DNA of 64,000 nucleotides from JAJECS01 sp965262745 (GCA_965262745.1 OZ253558.1:3100001-3164000), one strand, 5' to 3'. Shown: positions 32,880-42,127, counted from the stretch's first letter. Notes: a model not told the origin generated them from the letters alone. Numbers and translations are program-made.

Positions 32880-34379
32880 TCATCCTCTCTTTGCGTCAAG
32901 CGCGGCTAGCACGTCGTCGATGGTGGCAGATTGCTCAACCAGGGCGCTCAGCCGGTCGACTCTGGGACCGACGACGTCGTCCAGCCGCATTGTCACCTCG
33001 ACCCCGTTATGGCGCATGCGCACGCGGTCCCATTCCATGGCGGTGATCGCCGGTCCGAATTTGGCGAGCAGCTGGCCGCGCACCGCGGCTCGGGTGCCCG
33101 CCGGCGGCGTGGTGCGCGCCGCCTCGACCTGCGCCGGCGTCACCAGCGTCCGCATGCGCCCGCGGTCGGTCAGCCACTGATGCACGCTGAGCCCCGGGTC
33201 CAGCAAGTGGTAGGCGAAGTCGATGCGCCGCGCCGCCTCCGGAGACAGCGCCTCGCCCTCTGGACTGATCTCGCGCAGCAGCTTCTGCTTGGCGGCCCAG
33301 TCGACGCGGTCGGCGGCGGCCGACACATCGCTTCGCAGGTCGGTCAGGACCTGCTGCCACTCGTCGAGCACCCAGTCCGTCTCGGTGTCGCGGCCGCGGA
33401 AGCGCTCGCCGGCGTCGAGCCACCATTGCTGGATGTCGAGCGGCGAAACGCTGCGTCCATCGTCGAGCTGGATGCCGGCGGCCAGCGAGAGATCGTGCGA
33501 GACCTGCTGCGCCGCCGCCACGGGATCGCGCAGGCGAACGGGTGCCCGCCAGCCGGTCTCGACGACGTCCAGCACCAGCGCCATGGTCGCTGCCTTCATG
33601 CCCGTCGCCCACTCGCTGCGGTTGGCGTCTCCGGCGATCACGTGCAGCCGCCGGAAGCGGGCGCGATCGGCATGCGGCTCGTCGCGCGTATTGAAGATGG
33701 GGCGGCGCGCCGTCGTGTTGATGCCCACCACCGTTTCGAAGAAGTCGGCGCGCTGCGACAGTTGCAGCGCGCCCGGATCGCCGCCCTCGATGCCCACCCG
33801 ACCCGCGCCGGCGAAGACCTGGCGCGTCACCAGGAAGGGCACCAGCGCGTCGACCAGATGATCGAGCGGCACCGCGCGCGACGTGAGGTAGTTCTCATGG
33901 CAGCCGTAGCTGCGGCCGTGGTAGTCGGTGTTGTTCTTGACCAGCCGCACCCGGCCACCGTCCAGGCGCGCGTTGTGCGCCTGCTCGGCCTCGTGCATCA
34001 GCCGCTCACCCGCGCGGTCCTGCGCGACGAGGTCCAGCACCGTGCGGCAGGCATCGGTGCAGTATTCGGGGTGGTTGTGATCGTTGTAGAGCCGCGCGCC
34101 ATTCAGCAGCACGGTATCGGCGAGCAGCTCTTCTCGGCTCAGGCGTGAACTCTGGGCGGTCGAGCCCAGGTGATCGTTCGCATCGCGCGCCAGGGCGTCG
34201 ACGCGCGTGCCGCGCAAGTCGCGCCGCGGGTCCTCGTTGGTGTAGTCCCAGCCGCGAAACGCGACGGGGAGCGGAGCGGCGTGGATGAGCATGGCCGACT
34301 CGAAGGCAAAGTCGGGCGGTCCCGCGAATCCCTCGCAGTTGAGGCCGTATTCCGTCTCGATCCCGACCGGCCGGTTCAT
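32880..34379 (-). CDS. dop: depupylase/Pup deamidase Dop-like
   Basis: A 499-residue member of the Dop/PafA family. GIETEYG (6-12) and RLYNDHNHPEY with catalytic D100 are present, followed by VKNNTDYHGRSYGCHENYL and FNTRDEPHADRARFRRLHVI plus AGDANRSEWATG. An insertion at about residues 42-88 before the catalytic strand corresponds to the Dop loop, which separates it from PafA. Dop removes Pup from substrates, and in some bacteria converts Pup-Gln to Pup-Glu. Here Pup already ends in Glu, so depupylation is the likely role. Confidence 0.87.
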   Translation of the reverse strand: MNRPVGIETEYGLNCEGFAGPPDFAFESAMLIHAAPLPVAFRGWDYTNEDPRRDLRGTRVDALARDANDHLGSTAQSSRLSREELLADTVLLNGARLYNDHNHPEYCTDACRTVLDLVAQDRAGERLMHEAEQAHNARLDGGRVRLVKNNTDYHGRSYGCHENYLTSRAVPLDHLVDALVPFLVTRQVFAGAGRVGIEGGDPGALQLSQRADFFETVVGINTTARRPIFNTRDEPHADRARFRRLHVIAGDANRSEWATGMKAATMALVLDVVETGWRAPVRLRDPVAAAQQVSHDLSLAAGIQLDDGRSVSPLDIQQWWLDAGERFRGRDTETDWVLDEWQQVLTDLRSDVSAAADRVDWAAKQKLLREISPEGEALSPEAARRIDFAYHLLDPGLSVHQWLTDRGRMRTLVTPAQVEAARTTPPAGTRAAVRGQLLAKFGPAITAMEWDRVRMRHNGVEVTMRLDDVVGPRVDRLSALVEQSATIDDVLAALDAKRG

Positions 34380-34446
34380 CCCGTTGCTCCGGTGGGCGCT
34401 GCGGTCATCCTAGCGCCCGCCCCGCCCCCAGAGGCGGCAGTGTCCG

Positions 34447-34471
34447 GTAGGGGCGCTTCGCGAAGCGCCCT
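34447..34471. repeat. REP-like palindromic repeat, copy 5 (GCTTCGCGAAGC type)
   Basis: GTAGGGGCGCTTCGCGAAGC followed by GCCCT; GGGCGCTTCG/CGAAGCGCCC is a perfect 20-bp palindrome. It shares GTAGGGGCGC with copies 1-4 but has a different loop half. It lies upstream of dop. Confidence 0.75.
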
Positions 34472-34504
34472 GACGCTTGCCCTGCGCCCAGGGCAGCAAT
34501 GTTT

Positions 34505-34531
34505 GGTAGGCACGGTTCGCGAACCGCCCTC
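34505..34531. repeat. REP-like palindromic repeat, copy 6
   Basis: GGTAGGCACGGTTCGCGAAC followed by CGCCCTC, a degenerate relative of copy 5 just 34 bp away, ending at the stop of the ornithine cyclodeaminase-family gene. GGTTCGCGAACC is palindromic. Confidence 0.65.
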
Positions 34532-34536
34532 ACGCC

Positions 34537-35493
34537 CTATGCCCCGATGCAAGTGCCAACGCCCGCGCCTTCGGCGCGCTCCAGCACGGCCTGGCCCAGC
34601 GCGATGTCCCACAACGCAATGCCCTGCGATTCGAAGAGCGTGATTTCCTCCGGGCTGGTGCGGCCGGGCGCGCGCCCCGCCACAACCTGGCCCAGCTCGA
34701 CCGCCTGCGCCCACTGAAACGCCCCGTCCTCCACGGCGGCGATCAGGTCGCCGCATTCGACGTGCGCGCCTTCGAGATCATCGACGAAGACTCGGTCGGC
34801 GCGGGCAACCGCGGCGCTGTCCAGTTCCCGATGCTGCGGGTGGTTGGTGCCCATCGCGACGACATGGGCGCCGGATTCGATCCATCCGGCCTCGATGACC
34901 GGATCGGCGGCGTTGGTCGCCGTGATGATGACTTGCGCCCCTCGCACCGCGTCCTCAGCCGTGGCCGCCGGCTCCAGGTCGACTTCCAGCTTGGGCGAAA
35001 TCTCAGCGATGAATCGCCGCACGTTCGCCGGATCGCGCGAGAACACCCGCACCCGCGCCGACGGCCGCACCGTGCAAACCGCTTCGAGCTGCGTGCGCGC
35101 CTGCAGGCCCGTGCCAATCAGCCCGATCGCCTGTACGTCCGGCGGCGCCAAGTGCTTGACCGAGACGGCGCTCGCCGCGCCGGTGCGGAGGCCGCTGAGG
35201 CGCCCGGCTTCGATGACGGCGCTGAGGGCGCCGCTGACCGCGTCGAAAAGCACCACCACAAAGCTGATGCGCCCGCCGGGGATGCTGGGATAGAGCTTGG
35301 CGCCCATGGCCCCGAGTTCTGGGTCGGCCGCGCCCATGAGCTGCAGCGCGCCGCGCGCCGTACGCGCCCGCCGCCGCCCCACGTTCGACGCCGTCCCGCG
35401 TCCCTGCCGCTCCAAGGACGCCTCGACGGTTCGCAACGCCAGGTCCATATCGGCCAGGCGCTCCACGTCGGCCTCGGTCAAATACCTGGGCAT
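34537..35493 (-). CDS. ornithine cyclodeaminase/mu-crystallin family protein
   Basis: A 318-residue NAD(P)-dependent enzyme: MPRYLTEADVERLADMDLAL at the start, AKLYPSIPGGRISFVVVLFD for substrate binding, GLRTGAASAVSVKHLAPPD and the Rossmann motif IGLIGTGLQARTQLEAVCTV. The family includes ornithine cyclodeaminase, alanine dehydrogenase and ketimine reductases; the substrate is not decided by sequence. The ATG at 35493 fits the conserved N-terminus. It diverges from the EamA-like transporter gene. Confidence 0.88.
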   Translation of the reverse strand: MPRYLTEADVERLADMDLALRTVEASLERQGRGTASNVGRRRARTARGALQLMGAADPELGAMGAKLYPSIPGGRISFVVVLFDAVSGALSAVIEAGRLSGLRTGAASAVSVKHLAPPDVQAIGLIGTGLQARTQLEAVCTVRPSARVRVFSRDPANVRRFIAEISPKLEVDLEPAATAEDAVRGAQVIITATNAADPVIEAGWIESGAHVVAMGTNHPQHRELDSAAVARADRVFVDDLEGAHVECGDLIAAVEDGAFQWAQAVELGQVVAGRAPGRTSPEEITLFESQGIALWDIALGQAVLERAEGAGVGTCIGA

Positions 35494-35560
35494 GTTGCTC
35501 CGTCCGCCTCGTGTGGGGTTTGCCACCCATGGAACCGCAGCCGACGATGCCGCGGACACC

Positions 35561-36460
35561 ATGGGCTTTCTCGTCGCGCACATTCTATTCGTGGTGGGCT
35601 TTGCGCTCGCCCTGCGGCGGGCGCAGACCCGCGGCTACGACTTCTTCCTCATGACCGGGACGAACTACGCCACGGGCCTGGTCATCGGCGTCGTCTGGCT
35701 GGCCGTCGCCGGAGCTGCGAGCGTGGACCTCGCCACCGTGCTCCTGGGTATCGTTCAGGGCGCCCGGTTTTCGCTGGCCGTGGTGGCTATCTATTTGCTG
35801 CTGGTCCGCACGGGCGTCGGTATCACGTTCGTGCTGCTGCGCATGGCCGTCATCGTGCCGACAGTGGCCTCGATCTTGTGGTTCGGCGAACGACCGGACC
35901 TGCCGACGCTGCTGGGCATTGGGCTCATGCTGGCCGCGCTGCCGCTGCTCACGCGCGGCGGCCGCAGCGAGGACGCGCGGCTGCGAGTGTGGTGGTATTG
36001 GCCGGTGGTTGTCGGCACGCTCACCGTCACCGGCGCGGGCCTCATCGCTGCCAAGGCGTTCGTCGAGATCGCCCCCATCGAGAATATGCCGCTCTACGCC
36101 ATGACCACGTTTGCCGCGGCCACGACCGTGGCGCTCGCGACGTTCGCCGTGCGCCGCCGGATCCAACCGGCGCTCAGCCCCACGGTCGACCGACCCGCGG
36201 CGCGAGGCTTCAGGCGCGGGCTCTTTCGGGAGCCGCTGGCTCTTGGGGTGGTGACAGGCGGCGTCAATATGGGCCAGCTGGTTCTCATTTTGCTGGCGCT
36301 GCGCGAGGTGCCCGGCACGATCGTGTTTCCGGCGCAGAGCGCCGGCTCCGCCCTGTTGACCATCATCGCCGGATACGTGCTGTGGCACGAGCGCCACACC
36401 CGCGGGACGTTGGCGGGAGCCGGGCTGGCGGCGGCCGGGCTGGTGCTCGTCAGCATCTGA
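35561..36460 (+). CDS. EamA/DMT-superfamily membrane transporter
   Basis: A 299-residue protein with about ten hydrophobic helices in two halves, each ending in a Glu/Gly-rich turn (FGERPDLPTLLGIGLMLAAL in the first; HERHTRGTLAGAGLAAAGLV in the second), the EamA repeat signature. It should export or import small metabolites across the inner membrane. The ATG at 35561 begins the first helix; upstream frame is antisense to the cyclodeaminase gene. Substrate unknown. Confidence 0.82.
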   Translation: MGFLVAHILFVVGFALALRRAQTRGYDFFLMTGTNYATGLVIGVVWLAVAGAASVDLATVLLGIVQGARFSLAVVAIYLLLVRTGVGITFVLLRMAVIVPTVASILWFGERPDLPTLLGIGLMLAALPLLTRGGRSEDARLRVWWYWPVVVGTLTVTGAGLIAAKAFVEIAPIENMPLYAMTTFAAATTVALATFAVRRRIQPALSPTVDRPAARGFRRGLFREPLALGVVTGGVNMGQLVLILLALREVPGTIVFPAQSAGSALLTIIAGYVLWHERHTRGTLAGAGLAAAGLVLVSI

Positions 36461-36532
36461 CTCAGGCCGGGCCTAGTCGCGGCCCGCAGCGGGCGGCTAG
36501 CCTATACCCGCCGGGATTCACCGAGGCGGCGC

Positions 36533-37675
36533 ATGAAGATTACGACGCTGCAGTGCGACTTCATCTGGACGGGCACCCGCAATTGGCTCATCGTGCGCGT
36601 GCACACCGACGCGGGCATCACCGGCATCGGTGAGGCGTTTCCGATCGGGCCCGATCGCGCAATCGCCGAAACGGTGGCCTACTTTCAGTCCTGGATTGAG
36701 GGCTGGGACCCGTTTGACATCGAGCGCGTCTGGCACGAGCTCTACGCCGGCAGCCGCTTCCCCACGGGCTCGATCATCACGGCGGCCATCAGCGGCATCG
36801 ACCAGGCGCTCTGGGACATCAAGGGCCGGGCGCTCGGCGTGCCGGTCTACGAGCTGCTCGGCGGCAAGGTGCGGGACCGCATCCGCGTCTATCAGTCGCC
36901 GGAAGGCGATAGGCCCGCGGAGCTTGCCGACGACGCGCGCCGCCTGGTCGAGCGCTACGGCTTCACCGCGCTCAAGATTGGCCCCTTTGCCGCGGCCGCC
37001 GACGAGTGGCCGTGGAGCCGGCAGGTCGATAGTGCCGAGCAGCGCATGGCGGCCGTGCGCGAGGCGGTCGGCCCTGACGTGGACATCGGCGTCGATCCCC
37101 ACGCCAAGATATTCGAGCCGGCGCGCGCGCTCGAGATGGCCGAGCGCCTCAAGCCTTATCGCCCCATGTTCTTCGAAGAGCCGGTGCGGCCTGAGAACTT
37201 CGAGGCCCTGGCCAAGCTCACGGCCAAGAGCCCCATTCCCATCGCCACCGGCGAGGCCGTATTCACCAAATTCCAGTTTCGCGACCTGCTGGCGACGGGC
37301 GCCGCGGACATCATCCAGCCCGACGTGGCCGCTACGGGCGGACTGACGGAGATGAAAAAGATCGCCGCCATGGCCGAGGCGCACTACGTCAGCGTGGCGC
37401 CGCACAATCCGCTGGGGCCGCTGGCAACCGCGTCGAACGTGCACTTCGCCGCCACGGCGCCGAATTTCCTCGTGCTCGAATATCACGCCGACGACGTGGG
37501 CCTGCGGGCCGAGATTCTCCACGAGCCGCTGCGGCTCGTGGACGGCTACGTCGTGCTGCCGGATGCCCCTGGCCTGGGCGTCGAGTTGAACGAGGAGGTC
37601 TTTGAGAAATACCCCTACCGCCCCTGGCGGCGGGGCCGCCCCACCAAGCCGGACGGCATGCTGGCGTTCATCTAA
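36533..37675 (+). CDS. enolase-superfamily dehydratase (mandelate racemase/galactonate dehydratase type)
   Basis: A 380-residue MR/MLE enzyme. The capping domain opens MKITTLQCDFIWTGTRNWLI; the barrel has LKIGPFA, DIGVDPHAKI (first metal Asp), FFEEPVRPEN (Glu), IATGEAVF (Glu) and the catalytic His in VAPHNPLGPLATA. It abstracts a proton alpha to a carboxylate and is most like sugar-acid dehydratases such as galactonate dehydratase. The product would be a 2-keto-3-deoxy acid. It follows a transporter gene that might bring its substrate. Confidence 0.87.
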   Translation: MKITTLQCDFIWTGTRNWLIVRVHTDAGITGIGEAFPIGPDRAIAETVAYFQSWIEGWDPFDIERVWHELYAGSRFPTGSIITAAISGIDQALWDIKGRALGVPVYELLGGKVRDRIRVYQSPEGDRPAELADDARRLVERYGFTALKIGPFAAAADEWPWSRQVDSAEQRMAAVREAVGPDVDIGVDPHAKIFEPARALEMAERLKPYRPMFFEEPVRPENFEALAKLTAKSPIPIATGEAVFTKFQFRDLLATGAADIIQPDVAATGGLTEMKKIAAMAEAHYVSVAPHNPLGPLATASNVHFAATAPNFLVLEYHADDVGLRAEILHEPLRLVDGYVVLPDAPGLGVELNEEVFEKYPYRPWRRGRPTKPDGMLAFI

Positions 37676-37749
37676 GCCGAAGTGCGTTGCGGGCGGCGGG
37701 GACCATAGGCTATAGACGTCGGTTCCGTGCTGGATATGAGGAGCGCCGG

Positions 37750-39558
37750 ATGAACCGGTGGGCGAGGCTGCTGCTGGCGGTCGCGATCACCGTCGCCGTC
37801 GGGGCGTGCAATGGCGCCGACGCAGCGGTTGAACCCGTCGACACCGCGGCGACACCGGAGCCGGCCGCGACGGCAACCATCGCGCCTACCGCTGCACTGG
37901 CATCCGCGCCGACGGCGACGCCATCCCCTGAACCAACGCCAACCCCCGAGCCCACTCCCACTGCTACCCCCTCGCCAACGCCGACATCAACCCCCGAGCC
38001 CACCCCGACCCCGACGCCAACGTCAACGCCGGAGCCAACCCCAACCGCCACTCCTCAGCCCACGCCGACCGCCACTCCTGAACCCACACCCACACCGACC
38101 CCAACCCCAACGCCTCAGCCCACACCCACACCGACGCCCGAGCCCACACCGGTTTTGGTAGGAACGAGCCGCAGCAACCCCTATGCGTTCGGCGGCGTCA
38201 TGGAGGCCGGCGACTGGCGCTTCGAAGCCATCGAGGTCATTCGCGGCGACGAGGCGTGGCAGCGGATTCAATCCGCGAATCAGTTCAACAACCCGCCCAC
38301 CGCCGGCAACGAGTACGTGGCGGTCCTCGTTCGCGCGCGGTACGAGGGAGAGGGCGAAGAGGATATCGACCAGTTTGATTTCCGCATCACAGGCTCGCGG
38401 GGAAGAGCGGACCGCGTGGCATTCGTGATTGACCTTGATCCGTGGCTCGACTACACGCTGCAGGCCGGCGGTGAGGTCGAGGGTTGGGTGACCTTCGAGG
38501 TCGGTGAGGCCGAGTCGCAGCTCATGCTGATCTTCGACCGCTTCCGCGTTTTCGATGACGTGGCCGTGTTCCTGGCGCTGGAGCCGGATGCGGAGATTGC
38601 CGTCGATAGAAGCGCACTGGCGGCGACGACTGAGGATGGTCGGTCGCGCGCGGAGCCGGCAGCCGTCGGGGCGACGGTCGTCACGGACACCTGGGCGATT
38701 ACTGTTCTGGAGCACGTCCGTGGCGACGATGCGCTCGCCGCGGTGGCTGCCGCCAACCAATTCAACGATCCGCCGCCCGAGGGTTTCGAGTACGTCAGCG
38801 TATTGATTCGTGCGCAAGCCGTGTCCTCGATGGATGCATTCAGGGCATTTGGGAAGTTCGATTTCCGAATGACGGGGAATGCGCGCGTCCTCTACGACGT
38901 GCCGGCGCTGGTGGACCCCGAACCGCCGCTAGACGTTGAGCTGTTTCCCGGCGGCGTGGCTCAAGGCTGGGCGACGTTTATCGCCGCTCAAGACGAGACC
39001 GGCCTCATGCTGCGGTTCGGACCCCTGGGCTCGATTGACGACACTGACACACGGTTCCTCGCGCTCGACAACGCGGCGGGGGTTCCGGTCGCAGACGCCC
39101 CGCTCGCCCAACCAACCGAGGTGGGCGTCGACCGTGAGTCGCCGGTTCCCTTCGGTGAGCTGGCCACGACCGACCAGTGGGAGGCTCGTGTGCTTGAGGT
39201 TGTCCGCGGCGAGGACGCCCTGGTTGCGGTCCGCGAAGCCTTTGAGTTCAACGACGCCCCCGACGCGGGGATGGAATACGTGCAGGTGCGCGCCTGGGTC
39301 CGCAACATAGGCGCCGGCGCGGAGGCCATGCACATCGGAGAGAGTTGGTTCGCGACGATCGGCAGTGAGAACGTGCGCTGGAACGTTCCTTTGGTGGTCG
39401 ACCCGGTGCCCAATCTTGACGCGCATCTCTACACGGCCGGGGCGTGGGAAGGCTGGGTGACGCTGCAGGCGGCAATCGGTGAGGCCGACCTGCTGCTCGT
39501 GTTCGAGCCGTTGTTCGACTTCACCGGCGAAGGCCGCCGCTACCTGGCGATGCCTTAG
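37750..39558 (+). CDS. lipoprotein with Pro/Thr linker and three repeated beta domains
   Basis: A 602-residue exported protein. The signal is MNRWARLLLAVAITVAVGAC with a lipobox ending at Cys20. A linker of about 95 residues consists of TPTPEP and TPTPTP repeats. Then come three copies of a ~150-residue domain, each with WRFEAIEVIRGDEAW-like or EARVLEVVRGEDAL openings and an EYV-x-V strand. They resemble DUF4352-type immunoglobulin-like domains. It should stand off the cell surface on a stiff stalk. Binding partner unknown. Confidence 0.8.
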   Translation: MNRWARLLLAVAITVAVGACNGADAAVEPVDTAATPEPAATATIAPTAALASAPTATPSPEPTPTPEPTPTATPSPTPTSTPEPTPTPTPTSTPEPTPTATPQPTPTATPEPTPTPTPTPTPQPTPTPTPEPTPVLVGTSRSNPYAFGGVMEAGDWRFEAIEVIRGDEAWQRIQSANQFNNPPTAGNEYVAVLVRARYEGEGEEDIDQFDFRITGSRGRADRVAFVIDLDPWLDYTLQAGGEVEGWVTFEVGEAESQLMLIFDRFRVFDDVAVFLALEPDAEIAVDRSALAATTEDGRSRAEPAAVGATVVTDTWAITVLEHVRGDDALAAVAAANQFNDPPPEGFEYVSVLIRAQAVSSMDAFRAFGKFDFRMTGNARVLYDVPALVDPEPPLDVELFPGGVAQGWATFIAAQDETGLMLRFGPLGSIDDTDTRFLALDNAAGVPVADAPLAQPTEVGVDRESPVPFGELATTDQWEARVLEVVRGEDALVAVREAFEFNDAPDAGMEYVQVRAWVRNIGAGAEAMHIGESWFATIGSENVRWNVPLVVDPVPNLDAHLYTAGAWEGWVTLQAAIGEADLLLVFEPLFDFTGEGRRYLAMP

Positions 39559-39578
39559 CAGTTGCGGGGGCGGGGAAC

Positions 39579-39667
39579 CTAAGGCGCCAGGGTCTCGCGC
39601 AGCAACCGGCCAATCTGGCGCAGGGTGTCGGGCCTGAGCAGGCCAAAGTTGTAGACCGCCACGTGGT
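39579..39667 (-). pseudogene. detached 3' end of the TIM-barrel gene (left direct repeat)
   Basis: These 89 bp match the last 89 bp of the gene at 42128-43306 at 79 positions, in the same orientation and including the stop. On the minus strand they read HVAVYNFGLLRPDTLRQIGR then LLRETLAP. Most differences are synonymous, so the copy diverged while under selection rather than as junk. It marks the left border of the restriction-modification islet. Confidence 0.85.
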
Positions 39668-39723
39668 GAGGCGCTGGTACTAAGGCTCCGGGGTTCGCCC
39701 GCAGCCTAAAAGAGAATCCTGCC

Positions 39724-40590
39724 TTAAACGCTCACTCTCACCCTGTAATCGAGCGTCGAAAACGCTTCGGACTCGAAAGCAGGAGAATTGGGCGACCAAG
39801 TCAGGCGCCGGGTCGTCTTCGCCAATTGTGGCGCGCTTACGACGTATCGCTCATCGTAGCGTTGATACATTGTTTCGAAGAAACGCTTGAAATTGGTTGG
39901 ACTGTCACTAGCTGGAAAACTCTTTAGCAAGTGCCCTACACGGCTGGGCTGCATGTCAATCAGTGCCATCGACACCGCCTCATACCTGCTCACGTCATCG
40001 CGGATTCCGAGTCTGCCGGTCATTTCGCTCAAAGCGGCGTGAAAGCGAACTACTGCTTCGACTGGTTCGCCTGATGCATTGATCGCAACGTCGGTTGGCG
40101 CTACTCCCTCAGACTCTTGGTTCGCACGAGCGACGAACAAATACCCGAATACAAGTGTCGGATAGCTAATGTGGATGTTTGTACATTCGCCAATGGTCTC
40201 TTCTAGCCTGTTGGTCAAATTGCGGACGGCACCGGTCATGCCCTTGCAGGAAACAGCCAGAACGGGTCCAATTCCCTCTTTTGTGGCAACGATGTCGACG
40301 CTCTTGGTCTTCAATCCTCCGAGAATAGTCGCTTCGTTGCTGGTAGCTTTTTCCGGATCGTAGATTACTCGGTGTTCACTGCGAATACTTTTGACCGTGA
40401 GCGGCGGTCGCGGCATAAGATCATCGGGGTGGAATCCACCCTCGAGGACCAGTCGCGTGGTTACGTAATTGTGGAGCGGCCTTATGTGCTGCTGACTTTG
40501 GGTCGGTCCGTCGAACTCTGCAAAATGCCTGAAGGCATGCAGCCTGTTCGACCAGCCTGCTCCTACGTTTGGTCTAATGCGTCGAGGCAT
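39724..40590 (-). CDS. putative type II restriction endonuclease
   Basis: A 288-residue protein of unknown family encoded directly after the methyltransferase gene, overlapping it by 17 bp. A possible PD-(D/E)xK core is E85, then SVDIVATK (D99) and LAVSCKG (K116), a strand-Asp/strand-Lys pattern seen in restriction nucleases. Start at the ATG at 40590 (MPRRIRPNVG). The nuclease role is inferred from operon position plus this motif. Its base composition is less GC-rich than the flanking genes. Confidence 0.55.
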   Translation of the reverse strand: MPRRIRPNVGAGWSNRLHAFRHFAEFDGPTQSQQHIRPLHNYVTTRLVLEGGFHPDDLMPRPPLTVKSIRSEHRVIYDPEKATSNEATILGGLKTKSVDIVATKEGIGPVLAVSCKGMTGAVRNLTNRLEETIGECTNIHISYPTLVFGYLFVARANQESEGVAPTDVAINASGEPVEAVVRFHAALSEMTGRLGIRDDVSRYEAVSMALIDMQPSRVGHLLKSFPASDSPTNFKRFFETMYQRYDERYVVSAPQLAKTTRRLTWSPNSPAFESEAFSTLDYRVRVSV

Positions 40591-42058
40591 AATGCCTCCA
40601 ATTGCGCATGGTGGAGACGGCGTTCTCGATTTCTGCCTTGGGGAGGCGATGGATTGCGCGAGCCGATGGGAGCACAATCTGGCCGGCTTCGGTCGGCTCA
40701 AGCTTGAGCATGCCTCCACCAAGCGAGTGACCTTCAAGCTCACAGCTGAGTTGAACGTAATGCGAGCACCAGGCGTTTTGAATGTCTCCAACCAGACTGC
40801 GGTCCCTGACGCGAACCGCATGCAAGGCGTTGGTACAGGTAGCGCCCGCCGAGTTCTGCACCAGGTTCGGTGAAAGTCCTGCCATGTACGTTAGAAAGAA
40901 ATCGGGCACGCGCACGTCGGGTACGGAATACCAGGGATTGCGTGTGCGGCACTTGTATCTTTCACGTGCCTTCCATCCCGCCGCGGTGTCCAGGTAGTCC
41001 AAGACGCCAGTCGGAAGCTCGGCGTCTCTGGGAATGCGGAGCAGCATCATCGGCTTGTCGGAACGCCGCCATGAGTCAATAATCTGCGTCGTTAGCTCCC
41101 GACTTGGCAGCACACGGCTGTTCCGCACCGTGGGGTGCAGGAGGGGCGGTGGAATACACCATTCGGAGACCTCTGACGGTCGGAGATGAAAGAACTCGTT
41201 GGCCCCGCTTACGTAGCCGATGCCGATCGACGCCACAGTGCCGAATCGTACCGAGTCCGAACGCTTGGCGACGTCTTGGTAGAGCGATCGGGCGCTTGCA
41301 CTCAGCAAATAGGGCCGCAGCCGTCGTTTCCACACGTGACGCCATTCGTGGACCGGAATATGAATGACATCGTTTGGAGGAACATCGGAAGTGCGAAGCT
41401 GCTGTACCGGCGTGAAGCGGATTGCGTTTGTCGAGCCGCCGAACCCTTCGGCGAACAGCAACCAACAATCTTCGGAGAGATCCGGAAAGAGCTTGCGGCG
41501 AATCGCAACGATCTGGACGGTATCGAAGTGTTCGACAAAATAGTCGAGGAGCGGCGCGGCATATGGGGCGTGCCCAATCGCGGCGGGCACGACGAACGCG
41601 ATGCGGCCGCCCGGACGTAAGAGGCCTGCAGTAGCAACGAGAAAGGGCGCCCACGACGCTGTGAGCCCTGAGAATTCGACACCGAGGCTGGCACACAGCG
41701 TGAGGGCACGCTTCCGAATGTCTCCCTTGAAGGTCTGGTAGCGAATGAACGGCGGATTGCCGGCCGCGCAGTCGAAACGTTCGTCGGTGTGCCTGGCCCA
41801 GGCGAAGAAGTCGCCCTGGTGAATCTCTGTCCACGGTGCGCGTTGCCTAGCCGTAGCTGCGGCTGCGGCATCCTGTTCAACGCCGAAGCTGTTGCCATGG
41901 GCGGCGACGAAACGTCCGTCGCCGCATGACGGATCGAGTAATCGGTCGGTGTCATTGCGAACGGCCCAGCGAACCAGATTCGCGGCAACGCCTTCGGGCG
42001 TGTAGTACGCGCCGCTCGCCTTCTGTGAGAGGCGGCTCTCCGGTGGACGGTGGACCAT
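40574..42058 (-). CDS. N6-adenine DNA methyltransferase, type II restriction-modification
   Basis: A 494-residue gamma-class adenine methyltransferase. Motif X is GAYYTPEGVA, motif I LLDPSCGDGRF, and the catalytic motif IV is AGNPPFIRYQTF (NPPF at residues 101-104). The C-terminal half would be the target-recognition domain, as in TaqI/Eco57I-type enzymes. The ATG at 42058 is chosen over a TTG at 42070. It protects host DNA from the endonuclease next to it. Confidence 0.85.
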   Translation of the reverse strand: MVHRPPESRLSQKASGAYYTPEGVAANLVRWAVRNDTDRLLDPSCGDGRFVAAHGNSFGVEQDAAAAATARQRAPWTEIHQGDFFAWARHTDERFDCAAGNPPFIRYQTFKGDIRKRALTLCASLGVEFSGLTASWAPFLVATAGLLRPGGRIAFVVPAAIGHAPYAAPLLDYFVEHFDTVQIVAIRRKLFPDLSEDCWLLFAEGFGGSTNAIRFTPVQQLRTSDVPPNDVIHIPVHEWRHVWKRRLRPYLLSASARSLYQDVAKRSDSVRFGTVASIGIGYVSGANEFFHLRPSEVSEWCIPPPLLHPTVRNSRVLPSRELTTQIIDSWRRSDKPMMLLRIPRDAELPTGVLDYLDTAAGWKARERYKCRTRNPWYSVPDVRVPDFFLTYMAGLSPNLVQNSAGATCTNALHAVRVRDRSLVGDIQNAWCSHYVQLSCELEGHSLGGGMLKLEPTEAGQIVLPSARAIHRLPKAEIENAVSTMRNWRHYASTH

Positions 42059-42127
42059 GCGGTCAAGCAATGAACGTCAACGCTCGATGGCGAGGGCACA
42101 CGCTGAAGTGTAATCCCCCATGAGCTG

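Larger units (their letters stand above)
39668..42127. mobile_element. restriction-modification islet bracketed by 89-bp direct repeats
   Basis: 2460 bp holding a DNA methyltransferase and a putative endonuclease, with visibly more A/T than the flanks. It sits exactly between two copies of the 3' end of the TIM-barrel gene. No integrase or transposase is present. The arrangement fits insertion into a gene end that was then rebuilt by a copy carried on the incoming DNA, or recombination between related alleles. Confidence 0.7.

Noticed and set aside
31932..34148. Two long plus-strand frames antisense to pafA and dop
   Set aside because: Both are shadows; Dop and PafA carry complete catalytic motifs on the minus strand and flank a genuine pup.
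34762..36633. 623-codon plus-strand frame over the cyclodeaminase and EamA genes
   Set aside because: Arg/Gly/Ala-rich with no domains; it overlaps two recognisable proteins in other frames.
37930..38150. Repetitive CCCAC/ACCC-rich tract as a non-coding repeat or array
   Set aside because: It codes for the Pro/Thr linker of the lipoprotein in an unbroken frame.
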